The notes beneath the pieces are model-generated. The model was not told where the DNA came from. It saw only the letters and a program-made list of their open reading frames with translations, and ran no database searches. Below are positions 53,457 through 62,026 of a stretch of DNA of 64,000 bases, piece by piece (the stretch's first letter is position 1; each line of letters starts with the position of its first letter). Both the position numbers and the translations under genes were made by a program. Source of the stretch: Alkalibacter rhizosphaerae (GTDB lineage Bacteria; Bacillota; Clostridia; Eubacteriales; Alkalibacteraceae); contig NZ_CP071444.1 in assembly GCF_017352215.1 (NCBI RefSeq), forward strand, positions 992,001-1,056,000, in the 5' to 3' direction.

Positions 53457-54281
53457 TTAAATAATCAAGTGGCTTCCGGTAGAAAGGTACCCGATCCTTT
53501 TTCCCATGATGGCTTTCAACCTTTCGTACGCTGCCAGGCCAGTACAATGACACGTGTAAAACTTTGCACCCGTATCCAACAATTCCTTTGCAAGGGTGTC
53601 AATGGAAGCGGGATCTTCTGATCGATTTTTTGATCGATTGTACAAGTGAAATCCTCCAATGACGTAATCCGGCATGGCGTTTTTCCACTTGTAATAGTGA
53701 TCGATGACATTCAATATGCCCTTGTGGGCGCAACCGGCGATCAATATATCTTTGCCAGCTTCATGAAGGACCAGATTCTGCTCATGGGAAAAATCATCCC
53801 GCACCAAGGTTCCGTTACCCTTCATGTACAGGTCCTTGTTCCATGTCGGATTGTGATTCGTTCCCTCAACACCGGAGAAAATTTCTGCTTCATCATCTAT
53901 TTGGCAAGTTTCATCCAAGAAAATAAACCGGTCTGAACGCAAGAGCCCCTTGTCCAACCCGATGTACTTCCTGTCTCCGTTGGGACGGGTGGAATAATAT
54001 TCTCCGAATGCATGCCTGTGTATGTGCACTTTTGTTTCCTCGTTTTGTTCCAAAAACGTATGGATTCCGTCGCCGTGGTCATAATGGCCGTGAGAGATGA
54101 CTGCGATATCTACTTTAGAAAGATCAACGTCCATTTTCTTTGCATTTTCTGAAAACAGGCTGCTGGCACCTGTATCAAACAATACTTTGTGTTTTTGAGT
54201 TTCGATATGAAGGCTGAGTCCATGTTCGCTGCGAAATTCTTCCGATATGGCTGTGTTTTCGGCCAGTGTTTTAATGATCAT
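53457..54281 (-). CDS. Metallo-beta-lactamase-fold hydrolase
   Basis: A 274-residue enzyme with the metal motif SHGHYDHGDG (His64, His66, Asp68, His69) after FDTGAS. Its general form, with late CHCTGLAAYERLK, resembles the group that includes the archaeal dihydropterin-phosphate (RFA-P synthase-like) proteins. Substrate unknown. Its start overlaps a 16-codon leader frame with a far better ribosome site, and the promoter is flanked by repeated operators, so expression seems tightly controlled. Confidence 0.85.
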   Translation of the reverse strand: MIIKTLAENTAISEEFRSEHGLSLHIETQKHKVLFDTGASSLFSENAKKMDVDLSKVDIAVISHGHYDHGDGIHTFLEQNEETKVHIHRHAFGEYYSTRPNGDRKYIGLDKGLLRSDRFIFLDETCQIDDEAEIFSGVEGTNHNPTWNKDLYMKGNGTLVRDDFSHEQNLVLHEAGKDILIAGCAHKGILNVIDHYYKWKNAMPDYVIGGFHLYNRSKNRSEDPASIDTLAKELLDTGAKFYTCHCTGLAAYERLKAIMGKRIGYLSTGSHLII

Positions 54282-54321
54282 GACTTATGACCACCGATCC
54301 CTTATGATCACCTCTTGGCAT
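54271..54321 (-). CDS. Leader ORF of 16 codons overlapping the MBL gene
   Basis: ATG eight bases after AAAGGAGG opens the peptide MPRGDHKGSVVISHDH, whose TAA lies inside the start region of the MBL-fold gene (11-base overlap). The MBL ATG has no comparable ribosome site of its own. The leader probably feeds ribosomes to it by coupling. There is no homologue I recognise. Confidence 0.5.
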   Translation of the reverse strand: MPRGDHKGSVVISHDH

Positions 54322-54339
54322 GGGGTCCACCTCCTTTAT

Positions 54340-54395
54340 TATTGACATATGTTCATTATGATTCCATTATATTACTTTTAGGGCATATGTCAATA
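54340..54395 (-). promoter_or_regulatory. Promoter flanked by a perfect 12-base inverted repeat
   Basis: On the minus strand TTGACA (54388-54393) and TATAAT (54366-54371) are separated by 16 bases. TATTGACATATG (54340-54351) and its exact complement CATATGTCAATA (54384-54395) flank the core: one covers the -35 box, the other falls just after the transcription start. Each arm has a CATATG centre like MarR-type operators. No MarR gene is in the window. Confidence 0.65.
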
Positions 54396-54406
54396 AACAT
54401 TTCGCT

Positions 54407-54946
54407 TCAAGGACCTTCTCCTTGGGTCTTCTGCACCACACTTATAACGATCCCGGCACAAGCAATGCCCAAAAGAATCCCTCCCACGATATCGGAAGGA
54501 TAGTGGACCAGATAATAGAGCCGGGACAAAGCGATCCCTACAGCAAGCAGCAGGAAGATCCAGGCCCTTTTCCCGGATCGATACACCAAAATACTGGCTG
54601 CTGCAAAAGAAGAAGTGGTATGTCCGCTCGGGAAGGAAAAGCCCCTCGTTTTATCAAGGATCGTTGGAAACAGGTCGTATGCTTCAAAGGGTCTTATTCG
54701 ACCGAACAAGGGTTTGAGGAGGATCTCTCCAAATATCAGCCCCAGCATCAACGCTGCCAGTACCATAAATCCAGTTTTTCGAAATTCTTTTTTTGCAATG
54801 AGAAAAACTGCGAACAAGATCCATATGATCCCATAATCACCGATGCGGGTCAAAAATAAAAAATTGGATCCAATATGGGATGATGGATATGATTCTGGAT
54901 GAAATGGAGTATCTCCAGATCCAACGCGGGAATCAAATTCATTCAT
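54407..54946 (-). CDS. PAP2-family membrane phosphatase
   Basis: A 179-residue membrane protein with five or so helices and all three PAP2 motifs: KPLFGRIRP, PSGHTTSS and SRLYYLVHYPSD. Likely substrates are lipid phosphates or undecaprenyl pyrophosphate, on the outer face of the membrane. It overlaps the upstream GNAT gene by eight bases (ATGAATGA). Confidence 0.9.
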   Translation of the reverse strand: MNEFDSRVGSGDTPFHPESYPSSHIGSNFLFLTRIGDYGIIWILFAVFLIAKKEFRKTGFMVLAALMLGLIFGEILLKPLFGRIRPFEAYDLFPTILDKTRGFSFPSGHTTSSFAAASILVYRSGKRAWIFLLLAVGIALSRLYYLVHYPSDIVGGILLGIACAGIVISVVQKTQGEGP

Positions 54947-55499
54947 TTTCTCCTATAAATTCATCTTTCAGTATTCCATAGAAAAATTCACTGTACCACA
55001 TCTTTTTATCTCCTACACGATCAAATCGATTGTTGATGAAATGCCCTTCCCGTCGCATCCCCACGTGCTCCATGACTTTTGCACTTGCCAGATTGTCCGC
55101 ATTGCATTCTGCATGGATGCGGTGCAGGTCCAAGTCTTCAAATCCGAATTTCATGATGGCTTTTACGGCTTCCGTTGCATAGCCCCGGTTCCAGTGATCT
55201 CGATGAAAACACCAGCCCAGCATGCCTGTGGATCTTCTCTCATCGTCCAGATAAAGACCGCAATTGCCGATCATCTGCTCCGTCTCTTTTAAAGTAACGG
55301 CAAATTCATAGATTTTCGGCGGTTCTTCTCTCCACCAATTTTCCACCATCTCCAAATACCCTTTTGCAGTTTCTTTCGTATATGGTCCAAAAATCATGTA
55401 GGTCATGTTTTCCGGTACGGACCCATAGCTGTAGAATGCATCAAAATCCTCCACCCCCAGTGGGCGCATGTGTAATCTTTCCGTTTCCAACGTGATCAT
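54939..55499 (-). CDS. GNAT N-acetyltransferase, RimJ/RimL type
   Basis: A 186-residue acetyltransferase opening with METERLHMRPL-like ITLETERLHMRPL. The acetyl-CoA motif is WCFHRDHWNRGYATEAV, followed by HRIHAECNADNLASAKVMEH, both typical of the RimJ/L protein-acetylating group. The start follows AGGAGAGGAGATGGAATC. The target is unknown. Confidence 0.9.
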   Translation of the reverse strand: MITLETERLHMRPLGVEDFDAFYSYGSVPENMTYMIFGPYTKETAKGYLEMVENWWREEPPKIYEFAVTLKETEQMIGNCGLYLDDERRSTGMLGWCFHRDHWNRGYATEAVKAIMKFGFEDLDLHRIHAECNADNLASAKVMEHVGMRREGHFINNRFDRVGDKKMWYSEFFYGILKDEFIGENE

Positions 55500-55541
55500 G
55501 ATTCCATCTCCTCTCCTAATGTCGTACTCGTAGATGAATAC

Positions 55542-56549
55542 TCAAGAAAGCTCCCCTCGAAGCTTGTCATATCTCTCTTTTTCCCTCTTCAAAAGATTTG
55601 GCACGTCCAACCCGTAGGGACACTTGGTTTTGCAGCTGCCGCAATCGATGCAGTCATGGATCTTTTCCATTTTTTCACTCCATGCCTCCGTCAAAAACGG
55701 TGCTGCCGGTGCCCGGGTCATCAACAGGCTGACTCTGGCACATTGGGGTATGTCGATCTCAGCTGGACAGGGCAGACAATATCCGCAGCTTCTGCAAAAG
55801 TCGCCGGACAAACCTTCCCTGGCCTTTTCGATCAAGGAAGTCAAATGTTGATCCCTTGCTGGTGGATCCTTCTCCAGTTCCAAAAACTCTTCCAATTCCC
55901 TCATCTTTTGGATCCCATAGATGGGAACGACATTTTTCTGATCCATCATGAAGCCGAAAGCCGCCCTGCTGTCGTTGATCAGTCCTCCCGACAAGGCTTT
56001 CATGGCGATAAATCCCGTATCCGTTCTTTCGCATTCGTTGACCAACTCCATTTCCTGTTCTCCCGAAAGAAGGGAAAAGGGAAACTGCATGGTCTCGAAC
56101 CAACCGGTGCGGACGGCTTCAAAGGCCAGGTCGATCCGGTGATTGGTAATGCCGATATGCCTTATTTTGCCTTTCGCCTTCTGCTCCAACAAGGCATCAA
56201 CGATCTCCTCCGAGGGCAGTTGGGCCGGGTTGTGCAGTTGGAAAATGTCGATATAATCGGTCTTCATCCGTTTCAAACTTTTATCCATGTTTTCCAGGAT
56301 CACTTTTTTCTCCACCATGGCTGATTTTGTAGCGATGATGATCTCGTCTCGAACATCCGACAACGCATATCCTATTTTTTCTTCGCTGTCCGTGTATCCG
56401 TTGGCCGTATCAAAAAAATTGATGCCGCTTTCATAGGCCTTTTGAAGGATCTGTCGAGATTCCTCAAATGAGATCCTTTGGATAGGCAATGCACCAAAAG
56501 CCGTTTTGCTCACCATCAGATTGGTTCTTCCTAATCGTATTTTTTTCAT
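55542..56549 (-). CDS. Aldo/keto reductase with C-terminal 2[4Fe-4S] domain
   Basis: A 335-residue two-domain protein. The aldo-keto reductase barrel carries the tetrad Asp and Tyr (FFDTANGYTDSEEKI), Lys (IATKSA) and His (FQLHNP). The C-terminus has two cluster motifs, CRSCGYCLPCP and CIDCGSCKTKCP. Such ferredoxin-like fusions are common in anaerobes and may let the enzyme use ferredoxin or a flavin partner. The start follows GGAGGAGGTGCAAC. Confidence 0.9.
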   Translation of the reverse strand: MKKIRLGRTNLMVSKTAFGALPIQRISFEESRQILQKAYESGINFFDTANGYTDSEEKIGYALSDVRDEIIIATKSAMVEKKVILENMDKSLKRMKTDYIDIFQLHNPAQLPSEEIVDALLEQKAKGKIRHIGITNHRIDLAFEAVRTGWFETMQFPFSLLSGEQEMELVNECERTDTGFIAMKALSGGLINDSRAAFGFMMDQKNVVPIYGIQKMRELEEFLELEKDPPARDQHLTSLIEKAREGLSGDFCRSCGYCLPCPAEIDIPQCARVSLLMTRAPAAPFLTEAWSEKMEKIHDCIDCGSCKTKCPYGLDVPNLLKREKERYDKLRGELS

Positions 56550-56565
56550 GTTGCACCTCCTCCGT

Positions 56566-56904
56566 TCAAAAGTTCCTCAAATCCTTTTGTTCTTCTGCAT
56601 CTTCATCCAACGCTTCAATATAAAAACTGACTGGACGAAATCCATCGTTGCAGGAGATCATGGCAGATCTTTTGTTTTTCATCCACCCGTCATAGAAATT
56701 TCCCCCTCCGTGAGCCAGGGTCATGACAAAGGAGGACATGCTCTCCCATGCGCTGTCGCACAATCCTTCCGGCTTCAGCCATCCGTTGGCAATGAAAACT
56801 TGACCTTCCTCCATATGGCATGCATGATCGATGGGGTTTTCATACATTTCCGATAGATCTTGATAATGTGTTTTTCTCATCACGGTTATTCTGCACTTTT
56901 TCAT
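56566..56904 (-). CDS. TIGR04076-family small protein
   Basis: A 112-residue protein resembling the TIGR04076 family: opening KKCRITVMRKTHYQDL and the cysteine-bearing LCDSAWESM. Function unknown; members often occur near redox enzymes in anaerobes, and here it lies just upstream of an iron-sulfur aldo/keto reductase. The start follows GGAGGGACCCT and overlaps the stop of the DUF4180 gene by four bases. Confidence 0.78.
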   Translation of the reverse strand: MKKCRITVMRKTHYQDLSEMYENPIDHACHMEEGQVFIANGWLKPEGLCDSAWESMSSFVMTLAHGGGNFYDGWMKNKRSAMISCNDGFRPVSFYIEALDEDAEEQKDLRNF

Positions 56905-57293
56905 AGGGTCCCTCCTTCGATTGTTTGGATGCATGCACCTTCCAACATCTTGATCCCTTCCTCAAAATCAGCAGCAAAGAAAATAGAATTCCCATTATTG
57001 CATTCGTACATGAAATCCTTCAAGGCCTTGCTTTCGTATCCAGAAAAGTCGCCGACAACAGCCAGCTTGATTTGATAATTGATGAATTTTTGAAGGATCT
57101 CACCAGCAATACCGTTACGGAGCACAAAAAAATCTTCGCTCATACTCTCTTTTTCCAGGATCATCTTGTTGCAATTTGTTTCGTATTTCATTGTCATCAT
57201 TAGGTCTAGTGCAGATTGCCCATCGGTGATCATAACATCGTCGTCTTCGATATATGCAATGGAATCATGGACTCCCACAAAAGTGTATTTCAT
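56901..57293 (-). CDS. DUF4180-type protein
   Basis: A 130-residue soluble protein matching the DUF4180 pattern, with DGQSALDLMMTMKYETNCNK and the conserved VVGDFSGYESKALKDFMYEC. Function unknown. It overlaps both neighbours by four bases, so three small genes form one coupled string. Confidence 0.78.
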   Translation of the reverse strand: MKYTFVGVHDSIAYIEDDDVMITDGQSALDLMMTMKYETNCNKMILEKESMSEDFFVLRNGIAGEILQKFINYQIKLAVVGDFSGYESKALKDFMYECNNGNSIFFAADFEEGIKMLEGACIQTIEGGTL

Positions 57294-57643
57294 ACCTTTT
57301 CTAGCTCCTTTGCAGAGTTTTCATTGGTACGACTGAGCCATCCTTCCAGCAGCACACCATACAATACACCGGCAACGAAACTGACCGGATCTTGAAATCC
57401 CGTGGAGCTGTAGAATGCAAAGGAAACCAACAAACCCATTACTCCTCCTCGAAGCAAAGCCTTGCTTCGCACCGTTTTGACCCAGGGTGCACCAATGAGA
57501 AGACCGATGATGACACGGTTGTACCACAGGGAAAATACAAAATCAGCAGGTGCGGTAAAATCAGAGCGTATAGATGCTCCCACGACGCAAACGACACCCA
57601 ATAAAGCTCCACCTATTAAGGAATGTACCATTCTCTTTTTCAT
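57290..57643 (-). CDS. Unrecognised small membrane protein
   Basis: A 117-residue protein with about four hydrophobic segments, the first at residues 8-24. I do not recognise the family. The start follows GAAAGGAG. It heads a short coupled string with the DUF4180 and TIGR04076 genes. Confidence 0.7.
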   Translation of the reverse strand: MKKRMVHSLIGGALLGVVCVVGASIRSDFTAPADFVFSLWYNRVIIGLLIGAPWVKTVRSKALLRGGVMGLLVSFAFYSSTGFQDPVSFVAGVLYGVLLEGWLSRTNENSAKELEKV

Positions 57644-57711
57644 TTTTCGGCTCCTTTCGACGATCTACTGCCATATCTCCAACATAAGAGATTTTCGCTT
57701 GCTTGTTGGTC

Positions 57712-58409
57712 TCATTCAGTGAGGAAGTCCCGGATGGCTTCCACCGTGATATTCTGCTGCACTTCACTGGAAATGGTGGCATCCGGATCCCCCTTTTGCT
57801 TGCCATAATTTCCGAACTGAGCATGGTTGCCCCCTTCGATCACTACAATGTTTTTGGTATAATCGATTTTTTCTGCCACACTTGTATTGAAAGTGCCATA
57901 GATCGTCAACGCATCTTCTTCCGGATATCCTCCATAGATATAGGCACCCAGCAAAATCAGTCCCTGACCTTGTCTTGATTCTTCGATGCGTAGCTGCTGG
58001 CCATGGCTCCACCCATGGAGTGACCACCAATATACCAGTGTTCAATATCCGGAAAATCCTCCATGATCTCATGGGCAACATTGGAATCAAAAATCGCCAT
58101 GTTGAAAGGCATGTCAACCAGGATGCAGGTGATCTCGCTGCTTTGTGCGATTTTATCAAGCAGCGGTAAATAGGCGAAATGTTCCACTTTAGCACCGGGG
58201 TAGAAGATCAGTGCCGTGTCTCCAGGATCAGGTGGGGTCACAATGACCAGTTCGTCCTGGACACGGATTCGATCTCCTTCTTCCAATAGAGCTAGAGCCT
58301 CCTCCTCTGCCTTGTAATAATTCGATGCATAGATGAGAAAACCGCCGATCAGCATGACCATGACCAACCCTATGACAATGAATGCGTTTTGGATCCGTTT
58401 TTTCATCAT
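57712..58409 (-). pseudogene. Membrane-anchored alpha/beta hydrolase, frameshifted
   Basis: The first frame gives an N-terminal anchor helix (about residues 8-27), then a hydrolase core with PGAKVEHFAYLPLLD and the nucleophile elbow GGHSMGGAM. It stops at KVRD; the next frame continues GLILLGAYIYGGYPEED to a normal end with the catalytic His in GGNHAQFG. One extra base near 57960-57966 restores a 232-residue protein. It resembles the exported alpha/beta hydrolases of Bacillota. A real mutation or a sequence error. Confidence 0.82.
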
Positions 58410-58479
58410 ATGGCTCTTCCTTTCACCGTTTCCGTTTCTGTTATTATATCATCTCTTATTCATACCCATCTTGCATATC

Positions 58480-58629
58480 TCAATCATGCCTGCCAACGGA
58501 CTCTAAATCCTTGTCCCACTTGGAAAGTTTCAAATACACCACGCAGATCACAATACCGACAACAGTGGCGATGGGGGTGGCAAGACCTACCTTGAACATG
58601 ATGAAAAGGCATGTCCATAGATCCGACAC
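58480..58629 (-). CDS. Candidate small membrane protein (49 aa)
   Basis: An open frame with a GTG start encodes about 49 residues: one long hydrophobic helix (CLFIMFKVGLATPIATVVG, then IVICVVYL) and a charged tail, LSKWDKDLESVGRHD. The composition is that of a one- or two-helix membrane protein, not a random shadow. The ribosome site is weak (AAAGG two bases before GTG), so the exact start is unsure. No family recognised. It fills most of a 293-base gap. Confidence 0.4.
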   Translation of the reverse strand: MSDLWTCLFIMFKVGLATPIATVVGIVICVVYLKLSKWDKDLESVGRHD

Positions 58630-58702
58630 GCCCTTTGCATCTAGTCTTTTCTTCTTGGATCCTTAAATATCCGGATCCCAATGATTCTACCCGCTTATTT
58701 GC

Positions 58703-60211
58703 TTACCATTGTCGGAAATCCGCTAGACCTTCCTCTTTGGCCCTTTTTGCCAAAGCAGTGTACAGGCCATATCCATGCTCTTCACAGCATTGGGTATAGG
58801 AAGGATCCACTCTTTCGTTTCGCGGCAACGGTACATCCTGGTCGATGAGGATCTCCTGTACTTTCTTTATGTCCACATTCCGTACATTGGTGCCGTCCAG
58901 GACGGCGACAGCAGCAGCCACGCCTGCGGCTTGGCCGGTTCCAACGCATTGGGGAATCAAATTGACCCAGTCGATGGCAACATCATCCGCCGACAAATGT
59001 CGTCCCGGACAGAGCAGGTTTTCCACAACTTGAGGAAGGATCGCTCTAAATGGTATTTCCACAGGGCCGCAGTCGTTGATCTGACAAATGGTGGAATGCC
59101 AGGCAATGACATCGTCATGCTGTTTGGCAAATGCCCAGTCATCGGCACTCATGATGTACTCTCCTTTTAAACGGCGGCTGCATCGGGTCCCCAACTGTGG
59201 GGCAATGTCATAAAGAAAAGCATGTCGAAAAGCGACAGGACAGGCTTCTTTCAAATAGGCCATAATTTCCCGCATGGTTGCCCGGGTATTGATCTCCGTG
59301 GCCGACATATCCTCGATGTTGGTACAATCCCTGTTGGCATGCCAGTTGTTGATCCAACAAATGTCGTTTTGATTGGATGCTATGGGCATGCAACGGAATC
59401 CTGCAATTTCTGCCAAACGGCCGTTGATAGCTTGAGCTTGTTGGGGATGGGACAGGCGCCACTCATAGAAGACATCCCAGTCGATCCCTCCGATGCGCCA
59501 AACCAGTGCCGTCGTGCTGGAACGAGTCTCTGCATCGGAAAGACTGGCAAAGGGCGCCCCTGTCTGACTATAAAGATCTCCATCCCCCGTCGCATCGATG
59601 ACGACTTTTGCAAGCAAAGCTTTTCTTCCTTCCTTGCTCTCAAAAATCACGCCTTTCACTTCATTGTCTTCCATGATGGGCTTGGTGCCCCAGCTGTGAT
59701 ATTGGACCCGAATGGCATCCTTGTGTTCCAAAAGCATTTTGTCCATTTCAATTTTGAGCTGGTTGGGTTCAAAATAGACGGCACGAACCAGCCTTTTGGA
59801 ATCCCGGGTGATCTCATTTCCATCCTTGTCTTTTGCCCAATATGTTCCCCTGCTGACGCAGTCGTGGATGGCAGCCCACCGGTGCAAAAGGGCCGGATCT
59901 TCACTGCCGCACTCTTCCAGCCGCGGCGCCAATACCGCATTTGGTATTCCTTCCAGACGAGTGAACCACTCTTCCTGGATCCCTCGAACGAATTGTTTGT
60001 CATACCAGGAAAGATCGGGAACCATGATGACATATCCACCAGTGGCGTCTCCACCCATATAGCCATATCGCTCCATGATTACGATATTTTTTGCTCCGGC
60101 ACGGGCGGCGGCAATGGCGGCGCTGTGACCGGCCGCACCTCCACCAACGACCAAAATATCGCATTCATCATAAACGGGCAGCGTGTTGGATGTTTCCACA
60201 TAGGTTTTCAT
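58703..60211 (-). CDS. FAD-dependent oxidoreductase (FAD_oxidored type)
   Basis: A 502-residue flavoprotein. The FAD fold is CDILVVGGGAAGHSAAIAAARAG (residues about 18-40), followed by RYGYMGGDATGGYV, the FAD_oxidored hallmark. DATGDGDLYSQTGAPF is the second flavin contact and LCPGRHLSADDVA the C-terminal region. There is no signal peptide. It is downstream of the GPH transporter and URO-D-like genes in the same direction, so it probably acts on the imported compound. A strong terminator after the transporter implies a separate promoter. Confidence 0.87.
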   Translation of the reverse strand: MKTYVETSNTLPVYDECDILVVGGGAAGHSAAIAAARAGAKNIVIMERYGYMGGDATGGYVIMVPDLSWYDKQFVRGIQEEWFTRLEGIPNAVLAPRLEECGSEDPALLHRWAAIHDCVSRGTYWAKDKDGNEITRDSKRLVRAVYFEPNQLKIEMDKMLLEHKDAIRVQYHSWGTKPIMEDNEVKGVIFESKEGRKALLAKVVIDATGDGDLYSQTGAPFASLSDAETRSSTTALVWRIGGIDWDVFYEWRLSHPQQAQAINGRLAEIAGFRCMPIASNQNDICWINNWHANRDCTNIEDMSATEINTRATMREIMAYLKEACPVAFRHAFLYDIAPQLGTRCSRRLKGEYIMSADDWAFAKQHDDVIAWHSTICQINDCGPVEIPFRAILPQVVENLLCPGRHLSADDVAIDWVNLIPQCVGTGQAAGVAAAVAVLDGTNVRNVDIKKVQEILIDQDVPLPRNERVDPSYTQCCEEHGYGLYTALAKRAKEEGLADFRQW

Positions 60212-60377
60212 TTTTTCAACACTCCTTTAATGTTTTGTATAAAAAGATCTTCGATCTCTGTATAACTATCAAGCATAGTCCAACAATCTTTTCTTGTAAT
60301 TTTAATTCCCTTTAAAATTATTATATGTTTCTCTTTAGGAATATGCAATCTTATCTGGAACTCCACCTAAAAAAAAG

Positions 60378-60403
60378 GAGGCACTGCTTCATTGCAGTAC
60401 CTC
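60378..60403 (-). terminator. Terminator after the second GPH transporter
   Basis: On the minus strand GAGGTACTGC pairs with GCAGTGCCTC (one mismatch) around a six-base loop, followed by eight T. Confidence 0.82.
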
Positions 60404-60434
60404 AGCTTATTCTTTTTTTTGATAATTAATCTTT

Positions 60435-61847
60435 TTATTTGGCTGCGTTGAGTGCCGCTTCTCTCATCGCCGCTTCTCTTTTGTTGTTTTCCGCTGCGTA
60501 GAATGCGGACTGTTCATCGGTAAGCTTGTAGGCAAACATGGCTAAAAGGAAGGTGATGGCCAGCAATGCTGCCGGTACCAATCCAAACAACATCATAAAG
60601 CTTCTTGAGAAGGCATCGGTGACCACCATCCCGGCTTCATAACCAATTAGAGCAAGGCCATAACCTACTGCAGTTCCACCGGCCATAAATCCAATTTTGA
60701 TGGGCCAGTTCATAACCGTCAACGCCATGGTTCTGTTGTCTTGGCCTGTTGTGTAGTAACCGTACTCTCCACAGTCCAGGAAGTAGTTGATCGCGAAGCA
60801 TCGGTAAATGGCTTCTGCACCTTTGATCAAGCTGGCAAATACCACCAAGGCCCACAGATTATTTAAACCGAGGAGCCAGATCCCCACATAACAGAGAAGG
60901 GAAAGACCGGAACTGAACATAAGCGTACCTTTTTTCCCAAGCTTTCTTGCAATGGCAGGTGCCACAAGGCTGAACAGGAATGCACTGATTCCTTGAACCG
61001 TCAGCAGCAGGGTCATTACTGCAAATCGTCCTGTAACCACATTAAAGTAATAGGCAACAAGAGGCGTATAAATTTGCGTACCTACGGTCATGGAGGTGAT
61101 CATGAAAAACATGACGATCATCTGGTTGTTGGTTATGATGGACTTGAACATGTCCCGTACAGGGGGAACGTTTTTGATTTCTGCCTTTTCCCTGGGAATA
61201 TCGTACTTTTTCATGACCGGGAAGAGCATGAAGAAACTGAGGGCCATAAACAGGGCGCCATAAACTACGATGGTGAGGGCATAACCATTGGCTTCGCCGA
61301 AGTTGCCCCCGAAGAACTCGATCAAGGGAATGGTGATGGCACCAAAAATGATGGTGATCATTGCCGAGAACTGACCGTTTCGAGCATTCAAAATCTTACG
61401 AGTTTCCATGGAAGTACCGGCCATTCGCTGTAAAAGTCCTCCCTGAGAGGTTGCACGGAAGTTCATTCCAAAGTGCAAGGTGCAATAAAAGATGGAAACA
61501 AATATCAATCTTCCGATGGAGGAAGGTATGATGCTGTTCGTGTTAAGAAGCTGCAACAAGGACCCGAAAAACAGCGTAAATGTTGTGATCCTAAGCCATA
61601 AAGCGTATTTTCCATGTTTTTTGCTGTGTGTTTTTTCAATGATGCTGCCTGCAAAAATGGCAACCCCATAATCCATCAATTTTGTAACAAGCATTGCTGT
61701 TGCCATGGCAGCTGCAGAGATGCCCAAATACTCGGTCATAAACATCATTCCGTACATGACCGGGATCAGGTGCACCATGGCCGAAACGGCGTTGGGCAAC
61801 GCAAAGGACATGATTTCGAAGTTTGAAAGTACAGTCTTTTTTTCCAT
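60435..61847 (-). CDS. GPH-like MFS transporter, paralogue 2
   Basis: A 470-residue, 12-helix carrier with the GPH pattern in weaker form: TKLMDYGVAIFAGSIIEKTHS in place of the usual helix-2 acidic motif, then KHGKYALWLRI. The charged C-terminal tail is alanine-rich (NNKREAAMREAALNAAK). It follows the URO-D-like gene in the same direction, with AAGGAG before the ATG, and so is the probable importer for that module. Sequence similarity to the GPH protein near the window start is low. Confidence 0.82.
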   Translation of the reverse strand: MEKKTVLSNFEIMSFALPNAVSAMVHLIPVMYGMMFMTEYLGISAAAMATAMLVTKLMDYGVAIFAGSIIEKTHSKKHGKYALWLRITTFTLFFGSLLQLLNTNSIIPSSIGRLIFVSIFYCTLHFGMNFRATSQGGLLQRMAGTSMETRKILNARNGQFSAMITIIFGAITIPLIEFFGGNFGEANGYALTIVVYGALFMALSFFMLFPVMKKYDIPREKAEIKNVPPVRDMFKSIITNNQMIVMFFMITSMTVGTQIYTPLVAYYFNVVTGRFAVMTLLLTVQGISAFLFSLVAPAIARKLGKKGTLMFSSGLSLLCYVGIWLLGLNNLWALVVFASLIKGAEAIYRCFAINYFLDCGEYGYYTTGQDNRTMALTVMNWPIKIGFMAGGTAVGYGLALIGYEAGMVVTDAFSRSFMMLFGLVPAALLAITFLLAMFAYKLTDEQSAFYAAENNKREAAMREAALNAAK

Positions 61848-61938
61848 TTATATTCTCCTTATAGTATAAGATAATAGCGAAACACAACTATGTTCTTACT
61901 TATTTTCCCACACCTTGTTCCCGAGCGGGCTGGTATGG

Positions 61939-61990
61939 ATTGAGCCAAGTCCCTGGCAACGCAGTCGTTGCCAGGTATTTTTTGCTCAAT
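61939..61990. other. Nested perfect hairpin between URO-D-like and transporter genes
   Basis: CCTGGCAACG and CGTTGCCAGG (61952-61961, 61966-61975) form a perfect ten-base stem with a CAGT loop. Outside it, ATTGAGC (61939-61945) pairs with GCTCAAT (61984-61990). On the minus strand, the direction of both flanking genes, there is no T-run, so it is more likely an RNA stability or attenuation element than a terminator. Confidence 0.6.
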
Positions 61991-62026
61991 TGAAACAATG
62001 GGTGATGAAAATTTACATATGTAGTG

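Noticed and set aside
58484-58681. A 65-residue frame rich in Cys, His and Arg
   Set aside because: It is the shadow of the more protein-like hydrophobic frame on the same strand and has no ribosome site.
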